This document shows, piece after piece, positions 13,427 to 27,768 of a stretch of 64,000 bases of DNA. The position numbers were made by a program, and so were the translations under genes. The stretch comes from Acanthaster planci (taxonomy: Eukaryota > Echinodermata > Asteroidea > Valvatida > Acanthasteridae). How positions within the stretch are numbered: position 1 is the first letter of the stretch; every line of letters begins with the position of its first letter. The notes under the pieces are model-generated. The model was not told the DNA's origin and made no database searches. It saw only the letters and a program-made list of their open reading frames with translations. Location: contig NW_019091680.1 in assembly GCF_001949145.1 (NCBI RefSeq), forward strand, positions 82,646 to 146,645. The letters run 5' to 3'.

Positions 13427-14035
13427 GCCATGTTCCCATTGGACTTTTTCTTCAGTGGTCTGGCAGAAACTTACCGCGACATTCCCACTTGGACATTTTT
13501 TAACCGTAACGAAACCTTTATCCGGTGTGTAAGACTAGTTGAATTACACTGCCAGTGCTGTGCAAATCGTGCAAAATCCAACAAAATACCGGTATGACAA
13601 AATCTGACATATTCAGCCAAACCTGCCGTCTTCAAACCAGACGTACTCATACACAATGTGTGAATGCATGTAGCTTTGCTCTGTGTGCAGGCCATGCTTG
13701 TGTGCTGTATGCAAGGAGACTGGGAACCATACAACCATTATCGCGTGCCCACTGTCAATCTCTCTGTAGCGACAGTCGTGTTCGTACCGTAGGTTTAGCG
13801 CGGTCACAGTGTATCGTATACCCATATGGGAACTGTTCCCATTGGACTGTTTACCGCCCCTGCTACATGTACACTTACGGTGGCTGCATGAAATCTTCCG
13901 CGACCCTTTTCGGCCTGGTACAGGTTTTACGGCACGGTCGCGGTGAGTTAACAGGGACGTTAGTTTACTGCGTGTTCCCAGTGGATTTAATTAAGTTGTG
14001 GTAAGTTAACCAAAAAGGTCCTATGGGAACACGGC
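13427..14035. mobile_element. Possible compound inverted-repeat element
   Basis: GCCATGTTCCCATTGGAC at the left end is mirrored by the reverse complement of GTCCTATGGGAACACGGC at the right end. The same word TGTTCCCATTGGAC occurs again inside, at about 13,829, and TGTTCCCAGTGGA at about 13,974. Arms built from repeated copies of one word fit a foldback or MITE structure. No target duplication is obvious, so the boundaries are provisional. Confidence 0.4.
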
Positions 14036-17000
14036 TCAAGTTGTAGAAATTTGTCCCAACAACATTTTTGGTCCATACACATACATACCGTTACATGTGT
14101 ACATGTACCTGGTACCATACTCCTCATAACCTGGTACAAGTATTGTACTGGTACCAATTTTTTACCATTAATGTTTGAATGTACTGTACAGGGCCTGACC
14201 CACATTAACCATATGTTCATATTGGACAAGTTAGTCTAGTTCCTAAAGCAAAAACATCCATTAGTGGGCATATCCTTTCCAGTTTCTCGCCGTGGGTTGA
14301 TTTATGGGTAGTGTCTCCTGGTTGCCAATGTACAGTGGGTGCTTGTCAACAAGGTTGGCGACTAGAGCTTCCTGAGATCATGCTGATAAATCAAGCACAT
14401 CCAAGCTGGAGGAAGTTGGCAGATTATATGGATTCCGAGTGTTGTGTGGTTGTAGCAACTCAAGGTACCACACATTGTGGAGCAAATGACCCTCAAAGCT
14501 GGTTCACACTTCAGGTGAATGCAAAAGCGGAGCAACCTTGACGTTTTGTGAAACATTTGCAGTGAAATTTCGCTTGAGTTGAAACATATACAATATGTGT
14601 TCAAGTTTTGCAAATTTGCAGCTTGAATGCATACATTCATATTGAGCTAACACTGCAAAATCAAGTTGGTGCTTGCTTTTGTGCTTAAGGCTTAAGCATG
14701 AATCTACCTTTAAGTTGCTCAAGAAGTCGGTTAGATATTTTAGAAAAAATAAAATCTGGAAAAAAAAGCATGCTTATTAGTCTGCTCATGGCCAAACTGA
14801 TAAGGCAGAGCTCCTACTTGTAACACAGCAGATCCAAGTGGCCTTGGAAACGCACTTCATTCTGGGCATGCCCATTTGGAATACCAAACTGGCTCAAATG
14901 TACATGTACCGGTACATGTACGTGTATGGTACAGGGGGCGAATGGACATGTGTACACTGTATACAGGTACTGTACATGTACATGTACACAGTAAGTGACT
15001 TAGGTCACCTGCTAAGTGAAATTTTCTGAACTTTCTTTGTGCCAGTCAGGGCACCTGCTTGACAAGCATGTGTGCCTCATGATGTTCTGGTGCTGTGAAT
15101 GTGCAAATATTGCGAACTATTTGACTTCGTCACTTGAACCCTGTGCAATCATGAGAGCCACTAATTTGTTCAAGACGTTCATTTCAGATGCAAATTTGTA
15201 TTTCTACAGTACACGTGCATATCTTTCATCGTAATCTTTTGGAGGTTTTGTCCCCCATAAACTTTGGTTATTTGAAGCATGAAAAAGTCAGATTCCATCT
15301 ATGTTCATTCAGGGCCATGGACTTGTGCACTTCATAGAAAAGATAAGAAAACAGATTATCTTCACTCTTGGGGCCACTGTATGATGTAATGTATGTGTAC
15401 AGTGTATACTTACACAGGTACACACAAGATACAGTGCTAATTCAACCAAATGTACTGTTTGTATTGGTTTTCATGGGTACATACACCTAAATGTACATAC
15501 AACATGGACATGTACATGTACATCACAGAGTGCCCCATCTACAGTACATGCATTGCACTGTACAGTGTACATCCACATGTGTATATACATCCTACGTTTT
15601 GTAGGCATACCATTTCTGCTTGTGGTCAGTGGATACATATAATGTATGTGTAGATAAGAACATGCTATTTAATGAAATTCTTCTTCAAGACAAACTAAAA
15701 GCACTCATAAACATTAACTTTAAGAATGTTATAAAACTGATCCAATTAAAAGAAGCAGAGAAGAGCAGCCTTTCCAGACCTTTGAAACCCATGAGATTAT
15801 TCCTAATTTCAGGATTTTTTCATGAGGATTTTCCTGGTTTTCAGGATATTTTAAACAAGTAGGAAAATGCTGAGATGATGAGATCTCCATTAAGGTTTTT
15901 TCTTTTTTTTTGGTTTCTAAAAGTTGATACAGAACTCAAGAAATAGGTATTTGAAGGGGTACCCAACATGTACCAGTACCATTATGGTGTTAGGGCCCAC
16001 TAAACCTCAGCTGATTACTGGTATTTCCTGGCTAAATTTCGTTTTCATCCGATCTCTTCCCCCTTGATGGAAACCAGGCAGTTCATCTTCACACTGGTTT
16101 CCCTGTGCCCAAATGCCATCATCTGGTATTAATGGAAGAAAGTCTCCCACTGTGCATCCAGATGTGTTGTGTCTGGCTGGCCAGTCTGGCATCAGACCCT
16201 CCACTGTGACCAGTCGCTGGTGATCTGCGGTTGTCTACCCTACCCTCATTGTGGGTTTTTGGGCCTCCTCTGTGGAACATCCGTTGAACATGATTTTTTC
16301 CCCTGACCCATGCAGTTCTCGCCACACTTGGAAACAGGAAATGATGATCTGTGACATAAAAAGACAAGCACAGCTAGCTCTAGTTAAGTTGTAGTTATGG
16401 TACATTAGCTGTAGTGTGATTTCCATAACAAAATTGTTGCGGGAACAATCAAGACCGCACAGTTACCGGTACTGGTTAGGCCCCTGAGAATGTCAAATTG
16501 TAGACATACGATACATTTAGCAAACGACACTAGAAATTGCTCGAGCGTAGAAGAATCTACATTTCTGAGACATGCATGTGACACACGTTTCAGCTTTTTC
16601 ATTTGCACACTATGTAACAAAATGTTTCCCTTCCCATTCCCCATCAAAGATGTTTCAAAGTTCTTTGGTTCAGTTCACGAACTTACAGGCCTAAATTGCT
16701 TAATTTAGGTCTGTTTATGGATATGTACGTGTACATGTACGCCAGCAACTAACGTCCAATAGGTGAGTCTCCCTTTTAAGACCCAGAAAGGGATTTTTAT
16801 TAATGGCCTGACTTGCATGCACATGTACATAAACATCAAACGGCCTTCCGGCAAGGACAGAATTATCCTGTCTCTTATTTGCATGCGAAATATGATTTGT
16901 AGGACAAGTTTATTATTAGTAAGTGCCCTACCGATTGATGGAGCATGTGTTTCCTTCCTCTCATCTGATAGTTTTTGTCCCCCTGAGGCAATTACCGGTA

Positions 17001-18276
17001 TGATGGTACTCTTTGTGCAATATATCGACAGATTTTTTTCCCTCCGCTTTCTCTCAGAGGTCCACACTGTAGATGTTGAAGCATAGAATTCATACTTGCT
17101 CATCAGTCCAAATGTACAGGTGCTGTACATATATAGTCTATAGAACTTGTTAAAATGTCAGGCCGCTGCATAGTACATGCACACGTATGTGTTGCGTCAC
17201 AGGAAATCTTCAATGCAAAGGAACACAGCAATTATTCACTGACCAGCAAATAGGAAGAGGAAATGTTACCTGTTCCTTTCCCTCCCTCCCCCCCATGATT
17301 ATTTTATTGGCCCCTACTTGAACTACGACTGTGTGAATTTCTGTGCTCTTCTTCCTGCCCTTATCATCGGTGGAGGGCATGTGCTCTGGCGTTCGTCTCG
17401 TCAAATCAAATTGCTCCCTTAATCTAGGCTGACTGCGATAGGCGCATTCAACAAACTAGATTCCTGGACAAAGTCTCCCTGCATGGCCCGTGTTTATACA
17501 GTGGTCGCAAGAAACAAAATGGGACAGGGTTAAAGCAACAAAGTAAAGTTTGCAGTACCTTATTGTGGTTACCGGTGCCATTTCATGTTTTGTGTACTTG
17601 TACAAGAATTTGCCCATCATTCATATGCTTGAGGCATACATACATGTACAGTACATGTACATGTACAGTGTACTATTCTTCGTTTTTCGGTTTTTTTTTT
17701 CAAAGGGGACTACTGGTGCATGTATTTCTTTTGTGGGGAAAGTTGTACGTAGCCACATTGTGAGGACAAAAATTTGTTCCCACGAAGTATCAATAACCTC
17801 TCTAATACTGACTGTGCTTTTATCCTGCTGCAAGTTTAGTATAATTTGCTTAGCTTAGTGAGTTCCAGTGTAAAATGCTCAGTGTACTTGTATTTGAAAG
17901 CCCACGGTGTATTTTACATGTACTTCTTATTTCTCCATGCTTGTATATAGAATGTATGCTTGTACCTGTAGCTAAGTGTTTTACACTGGGAAGAAATGAT
18001 AGAAGTTGTACTTGTACTACTGGTACATGTATCATGTCTACGAATATCACTTGAACGTTGTGCTTTACCCAGTGGCACTAGTGGGAGTGGCACTAGTGAT
18101 GAAGGAGTCCAGGAGATGTACAGTATGCAAAAAATGTTAGGCACCGGAATCACTGGTGTATCGCATTTTGCCTGGGGAATGCTCGAAAAAAGGACACGAG
18201 TGTCTCAACTTTGGCTCTGAATACGGAGGATTTTATTTTTATGCCAAATGGACCCTGACTGCATTGTGTATTTTAT

Positions 18277-18492
18277 CAGGGTTGTAGCTAGGAATTGTTT
18301 AGTGCTTGCTGTTTTTGGCAATTTAAAAAGAATAATAAAAACAGTCCATTTTTCTCTCTCAACGCTAAAAATTGCAATAACAATGTAGTGTACATTGTAA
18401 CTTGTGCCGGCTGGCAAGCTTCATTGTCATCCCCAGTGCCGGCCGGTAATGTTGAGTGGTGGCTAGCACTGGCCAGTGTAGCTACAACCCTG
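18277..18492. mobile_element. hAT-like MITE with CAGGGTTGTAGCTA termini
   Basis: The ends form a perfect inverted repeat of CAGGGTTGTAGCTA (18,277-18,290 and 18,479-18,492), 216 bases apart end to end. One further outside base pair also matches. CAGGG ends and this size are typical of non-autonomous hAT elements. The flanking 8 bases do not form a clean duplication, so either it has decayed or the class call is wrong. There is no coding sequence inside. Confidence 0.65.
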
Positions 18493-20458
18493 AATGTTTG
18501 CCTTTGTGTATGTCTTGGATGAATACATAAACATGTACAACTCTGCCATTCTGGTTGTTCTCTTATTGCTCATCAATCGTCTCCTCCACTCGCCTCACCA
18601 CTGGGCTTTTAATTGTACATGTAGGGCTCTGAACGGTGTACATGTACCGTACACGGTAGCGGTAGGTTACATGTTCAATCCATGTACCCAACTCAAAGTG
18701 GCATCAATGCAGGTATTGGTACCGGTGCCTCGACATCTTTTCTTGGGGGGAGGGGCTTATTACTCCCAAACCGTTGCATACATGTAAAAACTTTTTGTAA
18801 GGAGAGTATACATGTAGTTTGTTACACATGTAATCGCACTGTTGCATAACAAAGTTTAATGGATCCGTGCAATGAATTTTCTTAACCCCTTTTTGTGCAT
18901 CCGTATGCTTCTCTTCTGCGTTATTTCAGACTTTGAGTTAGCCCAGAGAGGAGTTCATAGCTTTTACAGCATGTCAAAGGGCAAGAATTAATGATTCTAC
19001 AAGTACATGTATGTTGAGTCCTGACCCAGACTGTCTTGGCAGCAGCGTGAAAAATGGGCATGGGTGTTTTCTTTTAAAGCATTTTGGAGATTTATTACAG
19101 GTACATTTGGAGCCACTTGTTCTTGCAAATTTGGAGTCCTGTTTTTGCGTAAGATCCTGTAAAACTGAGACGAGTTTGTTTGTTTGTTGTAGCATTTCTA
19201 AGACAAATATTTACTGGTGGGTATGCCTAGCCAGGTTGTTGGTGATGTAACATTTAGACTTGATCCTTTCTACCTCATGACTGTTCAACCTTTCAGAAAT
19301 TGACAGCTATTTCCTTACCTCCCCTAGCTGCCCCCCCCCCACAGAGTGCATGCTCAGGGTTGACCCACACGTGTTTGAAAGGTTGTGACATTCGATTTGC
19401 ACTCAGCACAGCACAGATGTGCTCTTAATGAAACAGAGAATCTCCTCTCCGATCAGCAGTATCCCAGCTGTGGCTGGCACCAGGAAGCAACAGGTGGGGG
19501 GTGGGCAGTGCCCCATAACCTGTGCATGCACACCTGCCACCATGCTTCCAATCGAGATGGACATGAAATGGGAATATGGTTCACACTATTCATTATGCAA
19601 ATTTATTTTGATTTTTTTCCCCCAGAAATGATTGAAAACTTTGAGATTGTGCTGGTATGTAACATGGCACTACATGTACCGGTATGTACATGTGCACATG
19701 TTGAAAATGATCAGTCTGAATAACCGTATACACATGTCTACAGTACTTGTACATTGTACATGTATAGGTAGGTGCATGTGACATGGTACTCACTCCCTGA
19801 TTTGTACATTTTGGTCAAGACATATATTTTCTGGTACTGTACATTTAATGGGTCCCCAGTGGAACCAAGAGAGGGCGCAATTTTCCTTGCAACAGAGGCC
19901 CATTTGACTTCGCTGGTCCACTGACGACCATGAAATGCATGAGTTGTGTACGCGTCTTAACCAGCGGAACGAACACTCCCCACTGATGAGGAGTTGCCTC
20001 TGCTCAATGGGGATAGACAGCAAAAGAGTCCATACATGTACAGTACATGTACTTTCTCATTCCTCCCATGAGCTATGACTACCAATAGGGTACGTATGTA
20101 CCGGTACAGCTGGTGGAATAATACAACATGTAGCGTACTACAGTACGGCATGACAAAACTGTACATCATGTGAACGGTGAAACGTGTATTGTGCGAGTCG
20201 CGTATAATTCATTTTCTTTATTATCAAGGGATCACAAAAGGCAGTTTATGGTAATTAGCAATTACTTGTACAATGTACGCAAGCCAATTCCTCTCAAGAT
20301 GGTTTGTAATAATTGCACCTCCCTGTAATTTGTCATACGCACATGTACTGATAAATATGTCCATGTACGAGTACAGTACTGTCGAGACCAGAAGAATGTT
20401 GGCCCAAAAATCATTAATTTCAGTTTCTATAAAAAGTAGTCAGTAGTCATTAATAATG

Positions 20459-20484
20459 AAATTAATTAATTAATTAATTAATAA
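20459..20484. repeat. ATTA microsatellite
   Basis: About six tandem ATTA units inside an AT-rich part of the large intron. Confidence 0.9.
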
Positions 20485-21464
20485 TTGCGATTATGTGTTT
20501 AAAAATTAAACCCCTCATTTGTAATGTATTCATCTCTCGAGGAAGCATTAAACTGGTACATGCAATGTGTGCGATTTGCTCATGAGTTGCTCTGTTGTGT
20601 GTTCCTGATCAGTATCATCTGGTATTTATAAACACAGACTGTTACAATAATAAGGGATCAGAGAAACATGTACATGTACCAGTTCATGTGTGCCAGTAGG
20701 TCTGGGTTTAACTACCCCAGCATTTTTGTGGTTTGAAAAGAGGCCAAATGTAGACCCCTCTCTCTCTGGGCACTTGTGTAAAGTTAATCTTTCTCTTGAT
20801 GTAAAACCTCTTGTGTGGGCTGGATGGTCACTGCTCTTTTAGTTAGGAAATTTGCCAGTATTTACCCACTTGAGGATGGCTTTATTTTTGGCTGAAACTT
20901 CAGCGTTTAGAAAAGAGGAAGTGTACATGTATAGAGCCAAATGCCAACATCCATAAATTGAACTGGTATACTAATTCTCACGAGTCATTTGAACAATCTT
21001 TTTTATATTTCCCTGTAACATACAGTGCAGTTTATGTCACCACAACAGGCTGAACGCAGCAACTACATGAAAGTTAAAAAAGCTCAACAGACAGTCTGCC
21101 TCCACAGGCTTCGTCCACTCTTTGTTTTTACAAAACAAACAGAGGATTGGCTTGTTATAATGTCAAACATTTTCAATCTGTCAGCTGTGCCTGTGTATAC
21201 AGATTTCTAGATCTTTTTTGTCGTGGGGGTAGGTCTTATGGCACGAAGTGGTTAAACGTTGCTGGTGGACATGTATCTGGCCAGATCCTGTGTCATGTAC
21301 ATGTACATGTATGCTTTTTGTATCCATATACCGGTACATGTACATGTGTACTGTAAAGTTTGGTCCTATGGTCCTCTTAAATCAGGAGTGCTTTTGGACC
21401 TACATGCAGGGCCTATTCTGCACAGTATATTGGGGTGATTAGCAGCTCTACAATGTTTTTACAT

Positions 21465-21670
21465 ACTGGTACGTACATGTACCATACCGTACACCTGTAC
21501 ATGTATGTATGTGCTTGCACACTAACACCTGTAAATGTACATGTACGTTATGTGTACATGTATGTACATGTCAACCAAAATACATGTAATCCTACCGTGC
21601 ATGTACATGTATATGTACGTACATGTGTGCACATGAACATTGTACATGTACAGCATGTACATGTAAGTAA
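21465..21670. repeat. TACATGTA / GTACGTAC palindrome cluster
   Basis: A 200-base stretch in which TACATGTA, ACGTAC and GTGTACATG recur almost continuously. It is one of the densest clusters in the intron and sits about 0.8 kb from the 22-bp minisatellite built from the same word. Confidence 0.8.
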
Positions 21671-22497
21671 TACAAAACTGTTGCAAACTGCTTGCGGACT
21701 GCAGTGACCTAAAATACAAAATATGGAGGGCCTGACGTTTCCATCCTAGGAGAATCTTTCTCAAAGGTAAAAAGATTCGACTAGGATCAAAACGTTAGGA
21801 TATACAGTATGTAGGCTTACATGTACATTTACTAGTATCATTCAGTAAAATGTTTAGGTACTGCACAGATTTAACAAAATATTTTGAAAGGTTGATAATA
21901 ACTTTTCTTAATTTTAACTCAGTGTTACTGCTATACATGTACATGTAATACCAATGCATACATTAAAGAAGTTTGCCCAAATGTTGAGAAGTTGAAGCAA
22001 AATACATACAAGTACGGTATGAACATCAGCAAACCACGCACTTTGTCATAGTGCATGGAGGGTTTTCATCCAGCCTAGGGGCAATTGAAAGGCTTTGTTC
22101 ACCATTTTCAGATATGCCTAATGTACGTGTAACGGTACGGTACATGTACCGGTATGTAAGCATTTTGATAGGCTGTTCATAAATTCTACATGTACTCTCA
22201 GTGATGATGTTGGTGAAACAGGTGAAACGCTGATGCCCAGGACCTGGCCCATCCAATATGGTCCAACCATCCCTCATCTCCTTGGCGTTAATCACAGTGT
22301 TGCCGGGGCATGTGCCCTACAATGCAGCCAACAGGACTTGCATACCTATCGGTAAATTATCTCTTGAAAGTTTCCAAGATCCATAACCTGGGGTTTGAGA
22401 GATTTGTCACCAATTAATCTTCAATAGTCACCTTAAATCTTCATGTGCTTGACATCATGTGTGCTTGGTTTTATTCCTCCATTCTTTCTGTATGTAC

Positions 22498-22775
22498 CAG
22501 TACATGTACATGTACGTAGGTGTACATGTACATGTAGGTAGGTGTACATGTACATGTAGGTAGGTGTACATGTACATGTAGGTAGGTGTACATGTACATG
22601 TACGTAGGTGTACATGTACATGTAGGTAGGTGTACATGTACATGTAGGTAGGTGTACATGTACATGTACGTAGGTGTACATGTACGTAGGTGTACATGTA
22701 CATGTAGGTAGGTGTGCATGTACATGTACGTACATGTAGGTGTACATGTACATGTACGTACAGGTGTACATGTAG
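22498..22775. repeat. 22-bp minisatellite built on TACATGTA
   Basis: About a dozen tandem units of GTAGGTAGGTGTACATGTAC plus AT, period 22. Some units carry GTACGTAGG in place of GTAGGTAGG, and the last units are irregular. On the minus strand the array reads as repeated Thr-Cys-Thr-Pro-Thr-Tyr-Met in three overlapping frames, because 22 is not a multiple of three; these long frames are artefacts of the repeat. There are no unique spacers, so it is not a CRISPR array. Confidence 0.95.
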
Positions 22776-24162
22776 TGAAATGTACAATGTAGGCACCATG
22801 CAGTTTGTTGCGGATGTGCACACGTGATTGGTACATGTACATGGGACCCCTTAATACTTGGGAAGGCAGTTTGAGTAACCTCCTTTTTGAATGTATGAAA
22901 ACCAAATTTACATTTACTGTACAGTATCCGTTTTTTGTTTAATATTTATTGTAAAGTGCAAGTTTTTACAGTTTTACAGTTTGCATGGTGTTCCGTGAAT
23001 GGTGTCATTCCAGGAAGGCACTGTTTAGAAGTTTGCCGAACATTCAAATTATGGACTCAAAATGATTGAAAAGACTCGAGAGAAGGTTTTGCTCTCTCTG
23101 TCATTTGACTGTTTTGCTCTCAATCACCCGAGAAATGAAAAATTACGACAGCAACAAATATGCTGGCACAATGAATGCTGAAATACACGCACCTGTAGCT
23201 GGAACAATGAAGTTTCTGAAATGACATCACACTTCGGCTGATAAATGTTCAATTTTGCACAAGCATAAAAACACAAAAGACCCCAAAGTGCCCTTAAAAG
23301 AGGGAAAATGAGAATTGAAAGTAGGATTAACTGGAGCACTGAGTCCATAAATGTACACATGCTACATTTTGGATGTTACATGTTTGTTGCCGTTTATAAG
23401 GTTGCAATTAGAAAATTACATGTACAGTGTGTACATGTACATTAATGCATACAGAAAAATGTACAGTATTGTACTGTACTTTCCTTAAAAAGAAGCACAG
23501 TGGTATCAGGTCAGATAAGAGATTGATGTAATCAAGGAAAGAGAAGTAATTTGAAAACAAATATTTGAAATAAAAACCTCAGGCTCAAAATGTTATTTTT
23601 CATCAGATGTTGGCTCACGCCGAAAACCTAAAAAAAATTACCACAGTGCGTCGAAAGAAGTACATGAAGTGATGTGAGGTGACGTAAGAGATCGGAGTAT
23701 CACGGTGAGGGAAGAAGTAATTGAAAAAAAAATCTAAAAAAAAACCTCGGCCAGAAACGTCATTATAGTTTTACTTCAGATGTTGTCTCACACTGTTGGC
23801 TCACACTGGAAACTGAAACCAATTGCATAAACTTTGTTTGTACAATTAGGAATTTATCATCTCTGATGAGAGAAACTTATCAGAAGGATGGATTATAGTT
23901 TATCTTTATAGCTTTAGGCCAACCCCAGAGTGTTTTGTTTGGGGCATTTGGAACGCCTGCCTTGCATTCCAGTTGTGTACCCAATTTGGTCCTAGCTTAT
24001 TATTTTAGTAATTCCCATAATTCCCTGGCCCCATCAACAAGCCAGGTTCATACCATTGACTCAGTTTGTCATCCCGGGAGGGCAACATCTGACCATGTTT
24101 GTCCACGATGACGTACACGGTGCAAACTGGTCCCAGCATAGTAAAGCATGTGCAGAGGTACG

Positions 24163-24225
24163 GTACACATACATGTACATGTATGTACATGAACATGTAC
24201 ATGTACATGTATGGTATGTACGCGT
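24163..24225. repeat. TACATGTA palindrome cluster
   Basis: Consecutive ACATGT hexamers with slight variation (ACATACATGTACATGTATG). The same word type recurs at about 24,375-24,435. Confidence 0.8.
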
Positions 24226-27200
24226 AGCATTCAATTAAGGCTTGGAGTGCATTCTCGTGTCACGGTTCTTCCTCCCACATTAAATGGCATACCGATATGC
24301 CTCACGTCTCCAGACCTTTGGTCCAAACGTTGAAAGTGAAATTGTTGTGGGTAGCCTTTGTTCATGTGCGTTCGTGTACGTGTACACCCACGTGTACACA
24401 CACAATGCACGTACATACATGTACATGTACAAGTATGTAGAGTTTGCACACTCCTGGTGGCATGAGACGGAGGTTAACTTTGCTAAGTGGACACCAGGGA
24501 CTCATGAAGAACCTAAACTGGCTTAAGTTTGTACATGTACATTGTGCATTTGTATACATGAGCAACACTTTCATGTAACATAAGGGGCCACTCAAAATTT
24601 TCAGTGTTTTTTAAATTTCAACTTTTTTTCCAAATTTTCTGGACCCTCCCACCTACACCAAATTTCAATTTAAAAAAAAAAGATTTTTCTCCTGTATATA
24701 TATTATACATGCATTTGACTGTGATCATGCAGACGGGAAGTTGTATTGCAGAATGATTTCTTGATAGTTTTGAATTTGAGGTAATGCCGTGGTGATGAGT
24801 TTTGACCAAATCAAGATGTTTGTGATACAGGATCTGAGCAAACCTTTCATCATACCAGTGCCGCTATGATTCCACTGATCATGAGTTTAGTATGATCAAC
24901 ACCTTTTTCTGATCATGATTTTCCACTGCAGATCCACAGGCATGATAACATTGCGCGTGACTGAATTTTTTGAGGCTACTTCAACTGCATACAAGTAGAG
25001 TGAGGGAATTTGTCAGAATGTGGTCGGGTTCTAGTGTAACAGCTTAAAACATACTGTAGACTTATATCAGAGGTACCAATGACCATTCTAAAAAAGATTG
25101 TGCAGTTCTGTTCAGTTCAATGCAGATTCTCTATTCGCATGAAAGTGTACCATGAACTGAATTGGATGGGTTCAGTGCAAGAAGCATAGCATGGACTGCT
25201 TTGTGTGGCTGCGTATGTACATGTATTTTTCTGTAGCTCTCAAATAATTTCCAAATTATCCAGGATCGGCTCTGTCAAGGTCAGACAGTGATTCCATATT
25301 CCCTGTCCATGCAGTGCTGAGTACTGTTAATCATCCAGTGAGGGCCTTAAAAGCTTTGGATGTCATACAGTAGGTGCGTGCCATGCATTAATCCTCCCCG
25401 GCCTGCAAGGCAAGCTTGCAACAGGCAAAACATGCTTGTACTGTATCTGCATGACTTTCCCATGTACATTTGCAGTGTAATTTTATATAACTACATGTAC
25501 CATACGATGTTAAGGTACATCTGTACATTATGTACGTGTATGTACCGTACATGTTGTACACAATACGACGCATACACATGTACATATATGTATTCCGGTC
25601 TCCCTGTGTCATTTACTGAATAGTTGCGTAGGATCCCGACCAGGTGCGTCTTTTCACAGCATCCTACCCGAAGGCCAACCTTTGACCTTGCCATCTCGGG
25701 AGGAAGTGCCTCCCATGCTGACCCAAAGTCACATGACCCGTGCTTGTCTGGGCCACTGAAGGTCATTGAGTCAGACACAATTGAGAGAGTCATTTCAAGA
25801 ATTCATGGAGTTGAAATATGGAGGGGCTCAGCACAGTTTGTCTTCAAATTTTTCAGCTTCTGGGAAGAGAGGACTGTTTTTAAACATGTTGTGTTGGAGT
25901 TTAACTGATCACCGGTAATTTTGGTCATTACATACCGGTACATGTGCGGTAAATTGTCAAACTTACCTGAAAAACAAACTTCATTGCACCCTGGAACGTA
26001 ATGTTAATGTACATGCAGGGAAATAATACAAGTTTTTTCCCCCCAAATGTGAGACCAGTTAAAAAGAATGGTTGTTGCAGCACGTTTCACTAGACTTATA
26101 CAATGGTTAAAAAATCTTTCATTTTGCATCACCTGTTATTAAGACTGAGAAAATGAAGTAAGCCGCAAGTTGGGGAGGGGACATGGCCTGGTTTCTGCTG
26201 GGGTCTTAAACTGACGTCTCTGCTCACAGATGTGATCTGTGGTTGCCAATACATATGTAAAACTTAATAGGGCCTCATGATTTGTTCTTTGAAGCATTGC
26301 AAATGCTCCATATAGAGCTGGGGGTTGACAATGGGCGCAGTACACCTGTACATGTAAGGAACTTTTTTATTTCAATGAGTGAGATGTACTGCAGGCCCAT
26401 TATTAAAAGTGTTTGTTCCCATCACAGTTGTCAATGCCAGGATCGTCTGGAGTGAAAAATTGTAGTTTGAATCTGTCTTGCACAGGAGAGGGAAAAATTG
26501 ATGTTGCACATGCCCTGCCATGGCAATTTGTGACAAATTGCCAATTATTTGTCTGTTTAGGATTATTCTTTGCAGAGAGGGTGGCTTCCTGTAGGACCGT
26601 GCTGTAGCTCTATTTGTCTCCAGAAATCCTCAAGTATTTCATGTGTCACACACTCTCAGAGAAAATGAACTCCAGTTGTTCCCTGTGCCTTCCTGTGGTT
26701 TGTTTTCACCTGAGCTATTCTTAAAATCCTTCTGGGTCCAAATCTTGAATTTGGTCCAGACTTTTAGGAGATTTACAACTACACAGTGTACAGTCCAGTC
26801 TCTGTCACTTCGATTGGGGTTTGGGTTCAGAGAATCTGTCGTTCGTTTGCCTTTAGTTTACCACAGGGTGCAGTTCTGGCAATAAAGTCAGCAAGGTTTC
26901 GGTGCCAAGAGGTTGAAGGGTTAACGCACTGCTTGGAACTAAAGTGGATACCCACTGGATCATTGCCAAGTGCCCAAATGAACTTCTTTGGTCTGTTCTG
27001 GAAAGAAAAAAAAGTTGAAACATTTTAAATTAGGTGTAAAACGAAAATCAAATTTGCCCCTATACCTTCACGCCGTAATTTTTTCCAGGAGGAATTAGTC
27101 AGTGTTTGGGTACATAATTGGGTTGTCAAAATTTGCCTTGAATAGGGAAACATGGCAACCAGCCAATTCGGTACAGGTCTCATCAAGGCAGAGGTCATGC

Positions 27201-27731
27201 AGGTGACAAATACCTGCTCCTGTCACGCCAAACATGTTCGGTGAATTTCAGGTGGTGTACAGCTGAGCTGATGGTCTACATTATGGTCATTTTTGTGTGT
27301 AATTATCCCAAATGGCTTAGGAGGTGCTTCATGCGTACGAGCACTGTTGGAATGTCGGATTTGGTCATTACTGCAGAGAACAATTTGGCATTCTATTTAT
27401 GCTTGCATTAGAAACGGAACATTTTCTAGAGTCTTATACTGAGTATTTACCTTTACAACAATATAATTCACTTGTACGCTGTATTCACTACAGAGTTGCA
27501 AAAAAAATATCATGAACTTGCTCATGTGGGATTCAAATCCATGCCATACACATGCTGGTGCAAACGCTCACATGTACATGTACATGTATGTGTAAAGCCT
27601 GGTTTCCATATCGACATACAATGTAAGAAAAGCAGAGAGCAACTCAATCAAAATGCACACTGCAACACATGGAAACATGTCAAATTGAGGTGTCGCTGAC
27701 AACACAAACAAATGCAAACTAGCCCGTGAAT

Positions 27732-27768
27732 GATCGGCAAAGTTGAGCCAGGTTCAACTTTGCCGATC
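27732..27768. repeat. Short perfect hairpin
   Basis: GATCGGCAAAGTTGA (27,732-27,746) and its exact reverse complement (27,754-27,768) flank a 7-base loop. About 110 bases downstream, 27,882-27,933 forms another, imperfect stem around CCTAACAG and CTGTTAGG. The two may be parts of one decayed element. Confidence 0.75.

Noticed and set aside
13555-14004. 149-codon plus-strand frame
   Set aside because: Overlaps an inverted-repeat element and has no family motif; probably chance.
16705-17130. 141-codon minus-strand frame
   Set aside because: Driven in part by TACATGTA words and without recognisable motifs.
22498-22775. Possible CRISPR-like array
   Set aside because: Units are contiguous without unique spacers, in an animal intron.
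22433-22905. Three overlapping minus-strand frames of 112-144 codons rich in Thr-Cys-Thr-Pro and Tyr-Met
   Set aside because: They are translations of the 22-bp minisatellite in three frames; no gene.
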